DNA of 64,000 nucleotides, taken from assembly GCA_019636845.1 (NCBI GenBank), contig JAHBWV010000001.1, positions 806,001 through 870,000 on the forward strand. Direction: 5' to 3'. Below are positions 52,626-61,505 of the stretch, one piece after another (the stretch's first letter is position 1; each line of letters begins with the position of its first letter). The notes beneath the pieces were generated by a model. That model had not been told where the DNA came from and did no database searches. It saw only the letters and a list, made by a program, of their open reading frames with translations. A program made the position numbers and the translations under genes. This stretch comes from Phycisphaeraceae bacterium. GTDB taxonomy: Bacteria > Planctomycetota > Phycisphaerae > Phycisphaerales > UBA1924.

Positions 52626-53257
52626 ATGGCCAGAAAGGCACCTTCCAAGCCCTCCCCGCCAACGGGTGCTCATCCGCCCATCCGCTTCACCGCCACACTC
52701 AAGAAACCAAAGATCCAGGACCACGCCGCTCAAAACGCCGCCGACTGGTCCTTCCTGAATCTTCCCAAGTCAGCAGCACCAAACTCCCCTCACGCGGCAT
52801 GGTCTCGGTCCGGGTCCTGCTGAACCAGGCGCCCTTCGAGGCCACGCTCCAGCCCGACGGTGGGGGAGGGCATTGGCTCAAGGTCGATCGCAAACTCCGC
52901 GAAGCAGCGGGCGCAACCTTCGGCGACACCGTCTCCGTCGAACTCTCTCCCGTCGCTCCCGGCGAAGAGCCCGAACCGGTGGTGCCCCCCGACCTGCGTC
53001 GCGCCCTCACCGCCGCGCCCGGCCCCGCGGGTGCCGAAGCTCGCGCCGCCTGGAAAGACATCACGCCCGCCGCCCGCCGCGACTGGATCCAGTGGATCAC
53101 CAGCGGCAAGCGCGCCGAAACCCGCGTCCTCCGCATCGAGAAGGCCTGCGACATGCTCGCCAAGGGCAAACGCCGACCCTGCTGCTTCGATCGCTCTGGT
53201 ATGTACGACAAAGGTCTCAGTTGTCCCGTGGCCGAGGACGAAATGGGCGACTCCTGA
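52626..53257 (+). pseudogene. DUF1905/OmdA-like protein, split by a one-base frameshift
   Basis: The first segment begins ATG 52626: MARKAPSKPSPPTG, then RFTATLKKP and WSFLNLPKSAAPN, the start of a DUF1905 (beta-barrel) domain. It then runs out of frame. The continuation is in another frame from about 52781: KLPSRGMVSVRV, then FEATLQPDGGGGHWLKVDRK and, C-terminally, PAARRDWIQWITSGKRAETR, FDRSGMYD, the OmdA/YdeI (bacteriocin-protection) domain. Restoring one A in the AAA run at 52781-52783 joins the two as PxKLPSRGMVS, matching the family. So the gene is either disrupted by a one-base deletion or affected by a sequencing error. It lies between rpoC and a DUF2959 lipoprotein. Confidence 0.75.
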
Positions 53258-53281
53258 GCTGGCCGAAGCGCACAATGAAGC

Positions 53282-53935
53282 TCACCCCTGATTCGCCTGC
53301 ATCTCCTGAATAAACGCATTCGCCTCGTTGATCGCCTGCTCCATCTCCGCCACCAGCGTCTGCACATCGCTCTGGATCTGCCCCGATGTCTGCTGCAACG
53401 ACGCGATCGCCCGCGCGTTGAGATTGTGCTTGAGGAACAGCGTCTGGTCCTTGAACGCCGCCAGCACCGGATCCATCTTCGCTGCCGCCTGCTTCATGGT
53501 GGAGAGCAGCGCGTCATACTTGATCTTCGTGTCGTCGAGTTGCCGCTTGGAGGCCGCCCGCATCTCGCTCGATGAATACTGATCCAGCTCCGCGTTCCAC
53601 TCCTTGAAGAGGGCCGTCGCCACCCGCTCCACATCCTTGATGCGCGCGTTCACCGCCTTCGCCCGATCCTCGCACCGCTCGTACTGTTTCTTGATCGAGG
53701 CGTACTTCTTCTCCAGCTCGCCCGTCTCCACGCCCGTCACCGACAGAAACTCGGCGAGCGCGGACTCAAACTGCTGTTTGGCCGCCTCCTGGCCGTCCCG
53801 TGCATCTTCCACGCGATCGACCAGCTGCTCACGCTTGGCGTAGCCGAGCGATTCCTTCACCGCGATCTGGGTCGACGAGCAGCCGACAAGAGTCGCGAGC
53901 ACCGCAAGTGCCATCGGGATCAGAAGAACACGCAT
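53282..53935 (-). CDS. DUF2959-family lipoprotein
   Basis: A 217-residue exported lipoprotein; the leader MRVLLIPMALAVLATLVGC ends in the lipobox cysteine. The mature chain is almost entirely helical, typical of DUF2959: REQLVDRVEDARDGQEAAKQ, KYASIKKQYERCEDRAKAV, KEWNAELDQYSSSEMRAASK and LFLKHNLNARAIASLQQTSG. A coiled-coil or bundle is expected. Function is unknown, and members occur in marine gammaproteobacteria and planctomycetes. It is convergent with the DUF1905/OmdA remnant. Confidence 0.85.
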   Translation of the reverse strand: MRVLLIPMALAVLATLVGCSSTQIAVKESLGYAKREQLVDRVEDARDGQEAAKQQFESALAEFLSVTGVETGELEKKYASIKKQYERCEDRAKAVNARIKDVERVATALFKEWNAELDQYSSSEMRAASKRQLDDTKIKYDALLSTMKQAAAKMDPVLAAFKDQTLFLKHNLNARAIASLQQTSGQIQSDVQTLVAEMEQAINEANAFIQEMQANQG

Positions 53936-54016
53936 GCAGAACCTCCATGGTGCGGGATTGTACGAGACGCTCCAGCATCTCTATGCCGAGACAGTTCCCT
54001 CCTGATGCGTTTCCTG

Positions 54017-54056
54017 AAAAAGACAAGCGGCGGAGCCACAGAGCGACACCGCCGCG
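54017..54056 (-). terminator. Terminator of the second PEP-CTERM-like gene
   Basis: On the minus strand a 7-bp stem GCGGCGG / CCGCCGC with a 15-base loop is followed by TTGTCTTTTT. It lies 23 bases after the stop of the gene at 54079-54750. Confidence 0.7.
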
Positions 54057-54078
54057 AAAGTGGGTTGATCTGAGCGAC

Positions 54079-54750
54079 TCAGCGCCGACGGCGGCCCGTG
54101 ACAAGCCCGGCGAGTCCCAAGAGGGCGACCGCGCTCGGAGCCGGAATCAGCTCGAAGTGATACCTCACGGAGATCGCATTGACACCAGCACCGATGTACT
54201 GCCCGTCGAGCAGGTCTCCCGGATCAAAGCCGTTCCACGGGCTCGGCTGCCTCGCGGTGTGGTTGCCGCCCGGGATGAAGGAGTTCCCACCGTTGAGGGA
54301 GAAGGACCAAGTCGCACGGATCAACCGGAAGTCGGTGACCCACGACTGGAACTCGATCGCGTCGGTCTTGCCCACGTTCCAGCCCCAGAACGCCGCGGGC
54401 TGTCCGTTGACCTGCGTGCCCAGTGGCACCATATCCCTGCCGTGACGCGTGCGGAAGATCACATCGATGAAGTTGCCGGTCGCAAGAGCGGCCTCTGACC
54501 ACTTGGCCTCGATGATGTCCGCGCCGTTCACCGTGGTTCCGATCGACTGGAACTCCGAACCGATCTGAACGACCGAGTGCCCGTTCGAGTTCACGAAGCC
54601 CTGATTCAGCGACGCCGAGTAACCGACGACCGCGAAAGAGGCCTTCTCATTCGCCTTCAGACCGAGCCGCCCGTAGACGGCGTCGGCATGAGCGAACGAT
54701 CCGAATCCCGAGGCACACGCTGAGGCAATCATGATGACAGTCAGACGCAT
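54079..54750 (-). CDS. PEP-CTERM-like sorted exported protein 2
   Basis: A 223-residue protein with a signal peptide (MRLTVIMIASACASGFGSFA, ending HAD). Its mature part is a beta-rich domain rich in N, G and W (GWNVGKTDAIEFQSWVTDFR) and ends PAPSAVALLGLAGLVTGRR RR: proline motif, hydrophobic helix, arginine cluster. The tail resembles that of the gene at 28403-29056 and the PAPSA version of the PEP motif. GGAGAAA precedes ATG 54750. An inverted repeat TCCGGAG...CTCCGGA lies upstream (54876-54903). The function of the exported domain is unknown. Confidence 0.7.
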   Translation of the reverse strand: MRLTVIMIASACASGFGSFAHADAVYGRLGLKANEKASFAVVGYSASLNQGFVNSNGHSVVQIGSEFQSIGTTVNGADIIEAKWSEAALATGNFIDVIFRTRHGRDMVPLGTQVNGQPAAFWGWNVGKTDAIEFQSWVTDFRLIRATWSFSLNGGNSFIPGGNHTARQPSPWNGFDPGDLLDGQYIGAGVNAISVRYHFELIPAPSAVALLGLAGLVTGRRRR

Positions 54751-54977
54751 CTGATTTCTCCATGCGTCGCCCGATCCCTGGCCGCGGCACAAAACGAGCC
54801 GTGGCCGGCGCTTTCACGCCGAGCGGACGCAACTAGGGCTAAAGATGCGCCGTGTGCTCGGAATGGCCAGAAAATTCCGGAGGATTGATACAAGTTCTCC
54901 GGATTCACAGGCCGAGAACGTCATCGAACCCAAATAAAACCAAAACAGTGAGCGCGAGCACGCACCGCCACAAGCAC

Positions 54978-55748
54978 TTACGCCCCGGACGATTGCTTGC
55001 GCATCATCACCCAACCAATGACCAGGAAGATCAGGAGCCCGATCAGAACAAGGGGCATGACACCCCCGCCCTGTGCCGGGTTTGTACCAGCAGTGCCAAC
55101 GCCGGAGGGTGCGTCATCAACGGGCTTGAGGACATACGCCGGATCCAGCCGGACCCCGTTGGCGAGCATCGCAAAGGTTGGACCCATCGAGCCGATCTCG
55201 GAGGCAGGTGTGTAGCAGTGCAGCCAGAGAACGCCGTCGATCGCGAGCAGCCCATATGTAATCGCCTCCACAGGGCCCGCAGGCGACGGCAGGGAGGTCA
55301 TAAACGTGATCCTCGAACGCACCCAGTCGAACGAGGGATCCGAGAGTTCCGCGCCCGCTGCGGCTCCTAACCCGCGGCTGACCGCTTCGATGTTCGAGCC
55401 CACAATCCGCTCGATCTCCGATCGCTTCATGGACGCGTAGCCGCCAGATTCCCATTCAACCAGAACAAGCACACGCCCAGCATCGGGCTGCACATCCGGT
55501 ACCAGCCCCATGAGATACTTCTCAGCCCCGTCCGTCGCCCCCTGGGAGTTCGTCCAGACTCGGTTGACGCGCTCGATCTCCTCGTCCGCAAGGCGCGTCC
55601 ACCCGGCGGGGATCTCGATCGTGTAGTGCCTCTCAACGTCGCGGATCTCTCGCGAGTCCTGCCCGAACGACTCGGTCAAGAACAGGGCGACAACTGCCGC
55701 CAAGAGGAGCGATCGGAGGGCGTCAGGCGCGAGGATGCCGATTTTCAT
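54978..55748 (-). CDS. Exported or membrane-anchored protein of unknown function
   Basis: A 256-residue protein. An N-terminal signal (SLLLAAVVALFLTESFGQ) leads into a compact soluble domain (HYTIEIPAGWTRLADEEIER; YLMGLVPDVQPDAGRVLVLV) and a C-terminal membrane helix, MPLVLIGLLIFLVIGWVMM, followed by a short basic end RKQSSGA. This type I arrangement suggests a periplasm-facing protein anchored by its C-terminus. No family is recognised. It lies downstream of the epimerase gene on the same strand, 66 nt apart, and may be co-transcribed with it. Confidence 0.65.
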   Translation of the reverse strand: MKIGILAPDALRSLLLAAVVALFLTESFGQDSREIRDVERHYTIEIPAGWTRLADEEIERVNRVWTNSQGATDGAEKYLMGLVPDVQPDAGRVLVLVEWESGGYASMKRSEIERIVGSNIEAVSRGLGAAAGAELSDPSFDWVRSRITFMTSLPSPAGPVEAITYGLLAIDGVLWLHCYTPASEIGSMGPTFAMLANGVRLDPAYVLKPVDDAPSGVGTAGTNPAQGGGVMPLVLIGLLIFLVIGWVMMRKQSSGA

Positions 55749-55814
55749 GCCCGCATCAAAGCAAACACCCGGGGCGGCATCAAGCCGACCCGGGTGGTGG
55801 AGGAGTCGCTCACT

Positions 55815-57047
55815 TCACTTTCTCGAATCGTGCCACGCCGCGAGTATCGCCTGCTCACGCTCCGGAGGGATACCCGCCTTGAGCAGCGTCGGATCGCCAA
55901 GCCGGGGCGGCTCCCTGCCCGCGGCCTTGGCCTCTTCAGTCAGAAGCTCACCAGCCCTGCGGCGTCGATCGACCTCGGAAGGCCACCAGGCGAGCGTGTC
56001 GCGCACAATGGTCTCCACTGGTCTGAATCGGAGCCCCGCCGCCTCGGCGCGATCGTTCGACCAGCGGTGGAATCCCGCGTAGTCCCCCTGGGGCGGGATC
56101 CAGATCGGGAGCGATCCACCAGGAAGCCCGTTGGATTGCAGGAACTGGCTGTCGATCCAGGTCAGCGTCGGCCTGCTCGCGGCAGCCGCGGCACACGCGC
56201 TGAGCACATCACCCCACCGGGCCGGCGACGCGGGACCGACAGCGTTGAAGACGCCAGCGGTGCTGTTCTCAGCCAGCGTGATCAGGAACTCGGCAAGGTC
56301 ACGGACATCGATCACCTGGATCGGATCGTCGGGATTCCCCGGGGCGAGCATCTCGCCTCCCATATTCGCACGCACAGGCCAATAGGTGAATCGATCCGTC
56401 GGGTCCCCGGGGCCGACGATGTACCCCGGACGAACGATCGCGGCCCTGCCCGGCATGGCGGCCTCGGAGGCCTGCTCGCAGAGCGCCTTGAGCGGTCCGT
56501 AGTACTCGAACGAGGGCCCCATGTTCTCAATCGTCGGATTTTCCATCGTTCCGACCGGCGCACTCTCGTCGCCCTCCGGCGTCGCGCTGCTTGCATACGC
56601 GGAGATGCTGGAAATGAAGATATACATCCCCGCGTTCTTCGCGGCCCATTCCGCCGACGCCTTCACGATCCGCGGGTAGTACCCCGAGTTGTCGATCACC
56701 ACATCAAACTTCTTCCCCTCCAACTGAGAGAGACCCTTGGGCGTGGTGGGGTCGTCCTCCTGTGCGTGCTTTTCGGGGTCGCGATTGCCGTAGAGATGCT
56801 CGACGGCCTCGTGCTTGAGCGGGCGATATCTCTCTGTCCGCCCGCGATTGAAGATCGTGACCTTGTGCCCCCGGGCGAGAGCCGCCTCGATCGTCGCCGG
56901 CCCGAGAAACCCCGTGCCGCCCAGGATCAGGATCGACTTGGGCTTGACCGCACGCCGCTGCCACGCGAGTGCACGGGGCGTGGCAATCGCCGTGGCGGCG
57001 CCGGTGGCAAGGAGGGTGTGGACAAAGTGGCGGCGGGTGATCGTCAC
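55815..57047 (-). CDS. Exported NAD-dependent epimerase/dehydratase-like protein
   Basis: A 410-residue protein starting at GTG 57047 with GGAGA six bases upstream. The N-terminus TITRRHFVHTLLATGAATA is a twin-arginine type signal ending ALA. The body is an extended short-chain (NAD-binding) fold: ILILGGTGFLGPATIEAALA with the GxxGxxG motif and YYGPLKALCEQ, the YxxxK catalytic motif. VRPGYIVGPGDPTDR also fits. The combination of a Tat signal and an epimerase-type fold is typical of Tat-exported planctomycete NAD-dependent epimerases. Substrate is unknown. A longer reading from 57086 is less likely. Confidence 0.85.
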   Translation of the reverse strand: MTITRRHFVHTLLATGAATAIATPRALAWQRRAVKPKSILILGGTGFLGPATIEAALARGHKVTIFNRGRTERYRPLKHEAVEHLYGNRDPEKHAQEDDPTTPKGLSQLEGKKFDVVIDNSGYYPRIVKASAEWAAKNAGMYIFISSISAYASSATPEGDESAPVGTMENPTIENMGPSFEYYGPLKALCEQASEAAMPGRAAIVRPGYIVGPGDPTDRFTYWPVRANMGGEMLAPGNPDDPIQVIDVRDLAEFLITLAENSTAGVFNAVGPASPARWGDVLSACAAAAASRPTLTWIDSQFLQSNGLPGGSLPIWIPPQGDYAGFHRWSNDRAEAAGLRFRPVETIVRDTLAWWPSEVDRRRRAGELLTEEAKAAGREPPRLGDPTLLKAGIPPEREQAILAAWHDSRK

Positions 57048-57244
57048 GAGCGTTCTCCGATGCTGGTCCTGCGCAAAGTGGGGCACGGCGAGTGTCTACA
57101 TCGTTCGATTCGAGCGGTTGCGGCACTCCGTCGCCCGCGCCCACCACCGCTCTCCAAGCCCAGCCCCCCTCGCGCCCCTTCACATAACGCCCCCCCACAC
57201 AGCCCCCCCCTACAGCCCCCCAGCTTGGATTCCACCAACGAATC

Positions 57245-58690
57245 ATGTTCGGCGATAAGGCGATCATCCCTGCATCGCATCGATCACAAGCGGGTACGCT
57301 GGAGGGCGTGCCAGATGCCGAACACTCATCTCCAGCAGCAGGCCCCACCGCCTCAGGCACCGCTCGCTCCGGCGCGATCTCGCACCTGTTGCAGGTTCGT
57401 CCCGGCGAGGGGCGCCGACTGATCCTCAGCGCCGCGTACTTCTTCCTGATCCTGTTCAGTTACTACATGCTCCGCCCCGTACGAGAGACGATGGGTGTTG
57501 AGGGCGGCTTCTCCAAACTTCCCTGGCTGATGACGGGCACGCTCTTGGCGATGCTCGTGATCAATCCGGTGTACGCCTGGTTCGTGTCGCGCACCGCGCG
57601 CCGCGTCTTCATCCCATGGACCTACCGCTTCTTCATGCTCAACATCGGAGCGTTCTTCGTCGTCCTGATGATGAACGCCGGCAAGCCGCCCTTGTGGCTC
57701 GCCTACGCGTTCTACATCTGGCTGAGTGTGTTCAACCTCTTCGTTGTCTCCATCTTCTGGTCGGTGATGACCGACGTGCACAATTCAGACGAGGCCAAGC
57801 GTCTCTTCGGCGCGATAGGAGTGGGGGGGACGCTGGGCGCCATGGGCGGAGCCGCCGCGACCGGCACGCTCACCGGCGTGCTCGGGCCGGAGCGAATGGG
57901 CTATCTGCTGCTCCTCTCGGCGGGTGTGCTCGAAGTCGCGGTGTGGGTTGCCAGAGCGATTCTCAGGCGCGAGCGTGCCAGACCTGATAGCGCAGCCAAC
58001 AGCCCGCGTGAGCCCGGCCCCCGTCCGCTCGACGGATTCCGGCTTCTCGCTCGCTCGACCTACCTCCAGAAGGTCGCGCTCTACATGTTCCTGTTCACCG
58101 TGACCGCGACGGTGCTCTACGTTGAGCAGGCACGCGTGATCAGCGCGATGTACCCCGACCGTGCCGACCGAACCCGCGCCTTCGCCTCTCTCGACCTCTG
58201 GGTCAACACCGTGACGCTGCTGACGCAGTTGTTCCTCACCGCTCGGCTCCTCAGGTGGATCGGCCTGACTGGTTCGCTCCTCATCGTGCCGCTCGTCACG
58301 ATGATCGGATTCGGCGTCATGGCGTGGGCCGCGCTCTCGCACGCCGCAGACGGCAACGCCGATCACGCCGCCTCCATGCGCACGCTCTTCATCATCCTGT
58401 TCATCTTCCAGGTCACACGCCGTGGTCTGCACTACGCCATCGATCGCCCGGCCCGCGAGACCCTCTACACCATCACGACCGTCGATGAGAAGTACAAGAC
58501 CAAGGCCTTTATCGACACGTTTGTCTACCGACTCGGAGACCAGGTTGGCGCATGGGGAACCGTCGGCGCCTACGCCGGCCTGAGCGCAGCCGTTGCGCTC
58601 GGTGCCGTTGCGATGCCCGTTGCACTCCTCTGGGTTGGTGCCGCCTTCGTGCTCGGACGTGCGTACGACACGCGAACAAACGCCTCTTGA
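57245..58690 (+). CDS. ATP/ADP translocase-like (Tlc/NTT) nucleotide or MFS transporter
   Basis: A 481-residue integral membrane protein with about twelve hydrophobic segments. Early sequence LSAAYFFLILFSYYMLRPVR ETMGV is the characteristic first segment of the Npt1/Npt2 (TLC) nucleotide transporter family: helix 1 ending YYxLRPVRE. Later TRRGLHYAIDRPARETLYT and RLGDQVGAWGT are also typical. In free-living bacteria these proteins are annotated as NTP/NDP exchange or MFS transporters; their substrate here is unknown. The first about 50 residues (PDAEHSSPAAGPT) are probably cytoplasmic and disordered; initiation may be at a later GTG. Confidence 0.75.
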   Translation: MFGDKAIIPASHRSQAGTLEGVPDAEHSSPAAGPTASGTARSGAISHLLQVRPGEGRRLILSAAYFFLILFSYYMLRPVRETMGVEGGFSKLPWLMTGTLLAMLVINPVYAWFVSRTARRVFIPWTYRFFMLNIGAFFVVLMMNAGKPPLWLAYAFYIWLSVFNLFVVSIFWSVMTDVHNSDEAKRLFGAIGVGGTLGAMGGAAATGTLTGVLGPERMGYLLLLSAGVLEVAVWVARAILRRERARPDSAANSPREPGPRPLDGFRLLARSTYLQKVALYMFLFTVTATVLYVEQARVISAMYPDRADRTRAFASLDLWVNTVTLLTQLFLTARLLRWIGLTGSLLIVPLVTMIGFGVMAWAALSHAADGNADHAASMRTLFIILFIFQVTRRGLHYAIDRPARETLYTITTVDEKYKTKAFIDTFVYRLGDQVGAWGTVGAYAGLSAAVALGAVAMPVALLWVGAAFVLGRAYDTRTNAS

Positions 58691-58785
58691 ACGCTTGCAT
58701 ACCCTTCGTACAGATGCTCGGATCAACCGGGCATAGCGCGTCGCCGCGTCATCTGCGCGTGCTGATGTCGAAAGACGCTCAGGGG

Positions 58786-59316
58786 ATGAAAGCAATGAAA
58801 GAGTTCGCGAGACTGTCGCTCGTTGTTTCGTGTGTCCTGCTCACCGGCTCCATGACCGCGTGCAAAGAGGGTGAGTCCGCGGGTGACGCGACGAAACGGG
58901 TCGTCGATGGTGCCGCTCAGAAGACCGGCGATGCCCTCGGCAGCGCGGGCAACGCCGTGAAGGATGCAGGGGCCGCCGTCGCCGATAAGGCGGGCGAAGC
59001 CGTGGACGCTGTCAGCGAGGCAGCTCTCAAGGCGAAAGACGCCACGATCAAGGCCGCCGAAGAGAAACTCGCCGAGGTCAAGCCCCTCGTTGACGGTTGG
59101 GCGAAGAAGGCCTCAGAGGCGACAGGTCTTGAAAAGCCCGTCATGGACAATCTCGTCAAGGGTGTCAAGGACAACGTCGCGGGTGTTGAGTCCAAACTCG
59201 GCGAACTGAAGAACGCCGCGGCGGACAAGTGGGAGCCCCTCTCCAAGGAACTCGGCACCGCGCTCTCGGGCCTTGAGAACGCCGTGAAAGCGGCGGCGTC
59301 GAAGTTCGGCCGCTGA
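58786..59316 (+). CDS. LEA/apolipoprotein-like lipoprotein
   Basis: A 176-residue protein with a lipoprotein signal: LSLVVSCVLLTGSMTAC, lipobox cysteine about residue 26. The mature part is rich in alanine, lysine, glutamate and aspartate in 11-mer-like helical repeats (GDALGSAGNAVKDAGAAVAD KAGEAVDAVSE), reminiscent of LEA proteins or apolipoproteins. ATG 58786 or 58795 may be used; GGGG precedes the latter at a normal distance. It lies 115 nt ahead of mscL. The likely role is in envelope stress or desiccation tolerance, but this is inference. Confidence 0.6.
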   Translation: MKAMKEFARLSLVVSCVLLTGSMTACKEGESAGDATKRVVDGAAQKTGDALGSAGNAVKDAGAAVADKAGEAVDAVSEAALKAKDATIKAAEEKLAEVKPLVDGWAKKASEATGLEKPVMDNLVKGVKDNVAGVESKLGELKNAAADKWEPLSKELGTALSGLENAVKAAASKFGR

Positions 59317-59431
59317 CAACTGCCGTCGCTCGTGGTTGGTACGCTATCAAGCAGTCCTGATCCGTCCGGCCTCGCGGAGGCGTCGGACATGAACAGTGGT
59401 CCACCGGCGTTGCCGGTTGCGGAGGTCTCGT

Positions 59432-59893
59432 ATGGGAATTGTCAAAGAGTTTCGGGATTTCGCGCTCAAGGGGAACGTGCTTGATCTGGCGGTCGCCGTC
59501 ATCATCGGCGGCGCCTTCGGCAAAATCATCAACTCGATGATCGCCGACGTGATCATGCCGGTTGTGAGCATCCCCGGCAAAGCCGACTTCTCCAACCTGT
59601 ACTTCCCGCTGAACGCAAAGGTCAGCAGCGCGGTCGAAGCGGCAGAGACCGCTGGAACTCCACTCTCACTCGCCGCGGCACGCGAGCACGGCCCCGTCTT
59701 CGCCTACGGGTCGTTCCTGACAGAGACGCTGAACTTCATCATCCTCGCGTTCTGCGTCTTCATCATGATCAAGATCTTCAACACCGCCCGCAAACGCTTC
59801 GAGGCCGAGAAGCCGGCCGCCGCCCCCGCCGGTCCGACCGTTGATCAACAGCTCCTCACCGAGATCCGCGACCTGCTCTCCAAGCGCGGCTAA
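59432..59893 (+). CDS. mscL: Large-conductance mechanosensitive channel
   Basis: A 153-residue channel. The N-terminal helix and TM1 are GIVKEFRDFALKGNVLDLAV AVIIGGAFGKI; TM2 is NFIILAFCVFIMIKIF, and between them a longer periplasmic loop (about residues 50-92). GGAGG lies seven bases before ATG 59432. MscL opens at high membrane tension to release solutes. Its loop is larger than in E. coli (136 aa), and a C-terminal KPAAAPAGPT linker precedes the last helix (QQLLTEIRDLLSK). It sits after a lipoprotein gene, and a strong terminator follows. Confidence 0.95.
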   Translation: MGIVKEFRDFALKGNVLDLAVAVIIGGAFGKIINSMIADVIMPVVSIPGKADFSNLYFPLNAKVSSAVEAAETAGTPLSLAAAREHGPVFAYGSFLTETLNFIILAFCVFIMIKIFNTARKRFEAEKPAAAPAGPTVDQQLLTEIRDLLSKRG

Positions 59894-59928
59894 GGCCGCA
59901 TGGCTTCCTGCGTTCTTGCAACCACGCG

Positions 59929-59961
59929 CGGCCTCGCTCCACGAGCGGGGCCGTTTGCTTT
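59929..59961 (+). terminator. Rho-independent terminator after mscL
   Basis: An 11-bp stem, CGGCCTCGCTC / GAGCGGGGCCG (one T-G pair), with loop CAC is followed by TTTGCTTT. Confidence 0.85.
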
Positions 59962-60092
59962 CAAGAGTGCTCGCACTGGGGCACAAGCGCGGGAACCACA
60001 TCGCACCGCGCCTCGCGAACCGATACATGGAGCACTCAGTTTGGCGATCTCTGCTTCGTGCCCCCGTCGATCATCGTCTCGGCCGGGCCGAC

Positions 60093-61448
60093 TCAAGATC
60101 CCACGTCGGCTTGTCCATCACCATCATCGCCGGGCGCATCAAGCGAGATGGATCTGAAGCAACGCTCGGCCCACTCCGACCCGCTCGGATCCTGGTACAG
60201 CATCGTGCAGAACAAGAACGAGCCGGGTAGTGCCACGAGCCCCTGGGTGAGATACGTGGGCTCGTCCTCGCCTTCGTCGGGGTCGGCGACCCGGTGCACG
60301 GCGCGTCCGACCGACGCGTCGTTGCTGAAGGTGAACGGTTCGCCGACATCCTCGCCCTCAAAGTCCGACATGAAGGATTCCCACGCCTCATCCAGCATCT
60401 CCGTCGCGGTCTTAGGCCTGCTGGCACTCCCCTCATTCGCCACGTAGGGCGTGATGTGGATCGAACACGATCCGCCCGCGGCCATCCACGCCTCATCGGT
60501 GAGCATGTGCGTCAACTCGCCGGGGACCGTGATAGTCGCACCGAAGGGGAGCATGATCGTCATGTCGTGGCGGCGATACCCGATGGGCTCGTCCGGCTCG
60601 GGTGTTGACCCCGCCTGTACCCGCACCTCCGCAGCCAATGGCCTCTCCTCCTCGGCGATCTCCATCAGCTCAAGCCACTCGTGCCACGGATACTCAAGCT
60701 CAGGATCAAGCTCGTACGCCGCTTCCAGCAGATCAAGCGCCTGCATCATGGCGCGGTGGGGAGGGCCCTCGGCATCGGGGGCATCTTCAGGATCAACCGC
60801 ACGCCACACGACATCGCACCACAGCAGAGATTTCGCCGCAGCGAGCACCGTCGAAGCGTCGGGGGCCGCGTCCATCCACGGCATCCACGCCGCGGCTGCC
60901 ACGTCCGATTCTGCACGCAAACGCATGTCCGTCGCCGACACCGGGCCGAAGGGCGTGAGAAAGGGTGCAGGATACTTGTGGTACACCCCCATGCCCATGC
61001 AGACGGATATGCCCGAATCGCTCTGGACCGGATCGCGTGTGATCGCGTTGGCCAGACCCCGCGACCAGCCGATGAACTCCTTGCGGACGCGATCGTCGTT
61101 CTTGGACTGATAGAACTCGGTGTCGTCGGAGACCTCCGACCATTGCACGCCGAGCTGCTTCTGGATCCCCTCGATGAGGACCGCGACAAGCATGTGGTAG
61201 CCCGCGCCTATCGGTGAGGTCGTCGCCTCGAACTCCACCGCGCCGTCCTCGTCGAGGGAGATCGAGACCTCCGCCGCGCTCGGGAAGAGCTGGAGGAGGG
61301 CGTGGTCCTCGGCGATCCTCGCGCCGGAGAAGAAGGGTGCGAAGAGCTCCGCCGCGAGATCCGCGACGGACTCGAAGAACCGCACGGGGTTCTTGAGTGC
61401 GGCGTGGTTGCGGGGGAGCGTGCCGATTGCGGTGATGCCGATGCTCAT
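60093..61448 (-). CDS. Hypothetical protein, 451 residues
   Basis: A soluble, acidic 451-residue protein with no signal peptide and no recognised domain. It reads MSIGITAIGTLPRNHAALKN at the N-terminus, contains SISLDEDGAVEFEATTSPIG and a histidine/tryptophan-rich segment WHEWLELMEIAEEERP, and ends in acidic PGDDGDGQADVGS. The acidic/aromatic composition resembles proteins adjacent to Imm genes, but no toxin motif is visible. It lies downstream of the ALDH-tail remnant and the immunity pair on the same strand. I cannot assign a function. Confidence 0.6.
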   Translation of the reverse strand: MSIGITAIGTLPRNHAALKNPVRFFESVADLAAELFAPFFSGARIAEDHALLQLFPSAAEVSISLDEDGAVEFEATTSPIGAGYHMLVAVLIEGIQKQLGVQWSEVSDDTEFYQSKNDDRVRKEFIGWSRGLANAITRDPVQSDSGISVCMGMGVYHKYPAPFLTPFGPVSATDMRLRAESDVAAAAWMPWMDAAPDASTVLAAAKSLLWCDVVWRAVDPEDAPDAEGPPHRAMMQALDLLEAAYELDPELEYPWHEWLELMEIAEEERPLAAEVRVQAGSTPEPDEPIGYRRHDMTIMLPFGATITVPGELTHMLTDEAWMAAGGSCSIHITPYVANEGSASRPKTATEMLDEAWESFMSDFEGEDVGEPFTFSNDASVGRAVHRVADPDEGEDEPTYLTQGLVALPGSFLFCTMLYQDPSGSEWAERCFRSISLDAPGDDGDGQADVGS

Positions 61449-61505
61449 GGTGGCGAGTGTAGGGGCAAAGATCGCGCCAGCAGCCGCCCGTCTGGGGACA
61501 TCGGG

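Noticed and set aside
52770..52800. Programmed frameshifting in the DUF1905/OmdA gene
   Set aside because: No X-XXY-YYZ slippery heptamer and no downstream stimulatory structure is evident; a one-base deletion explains it better.
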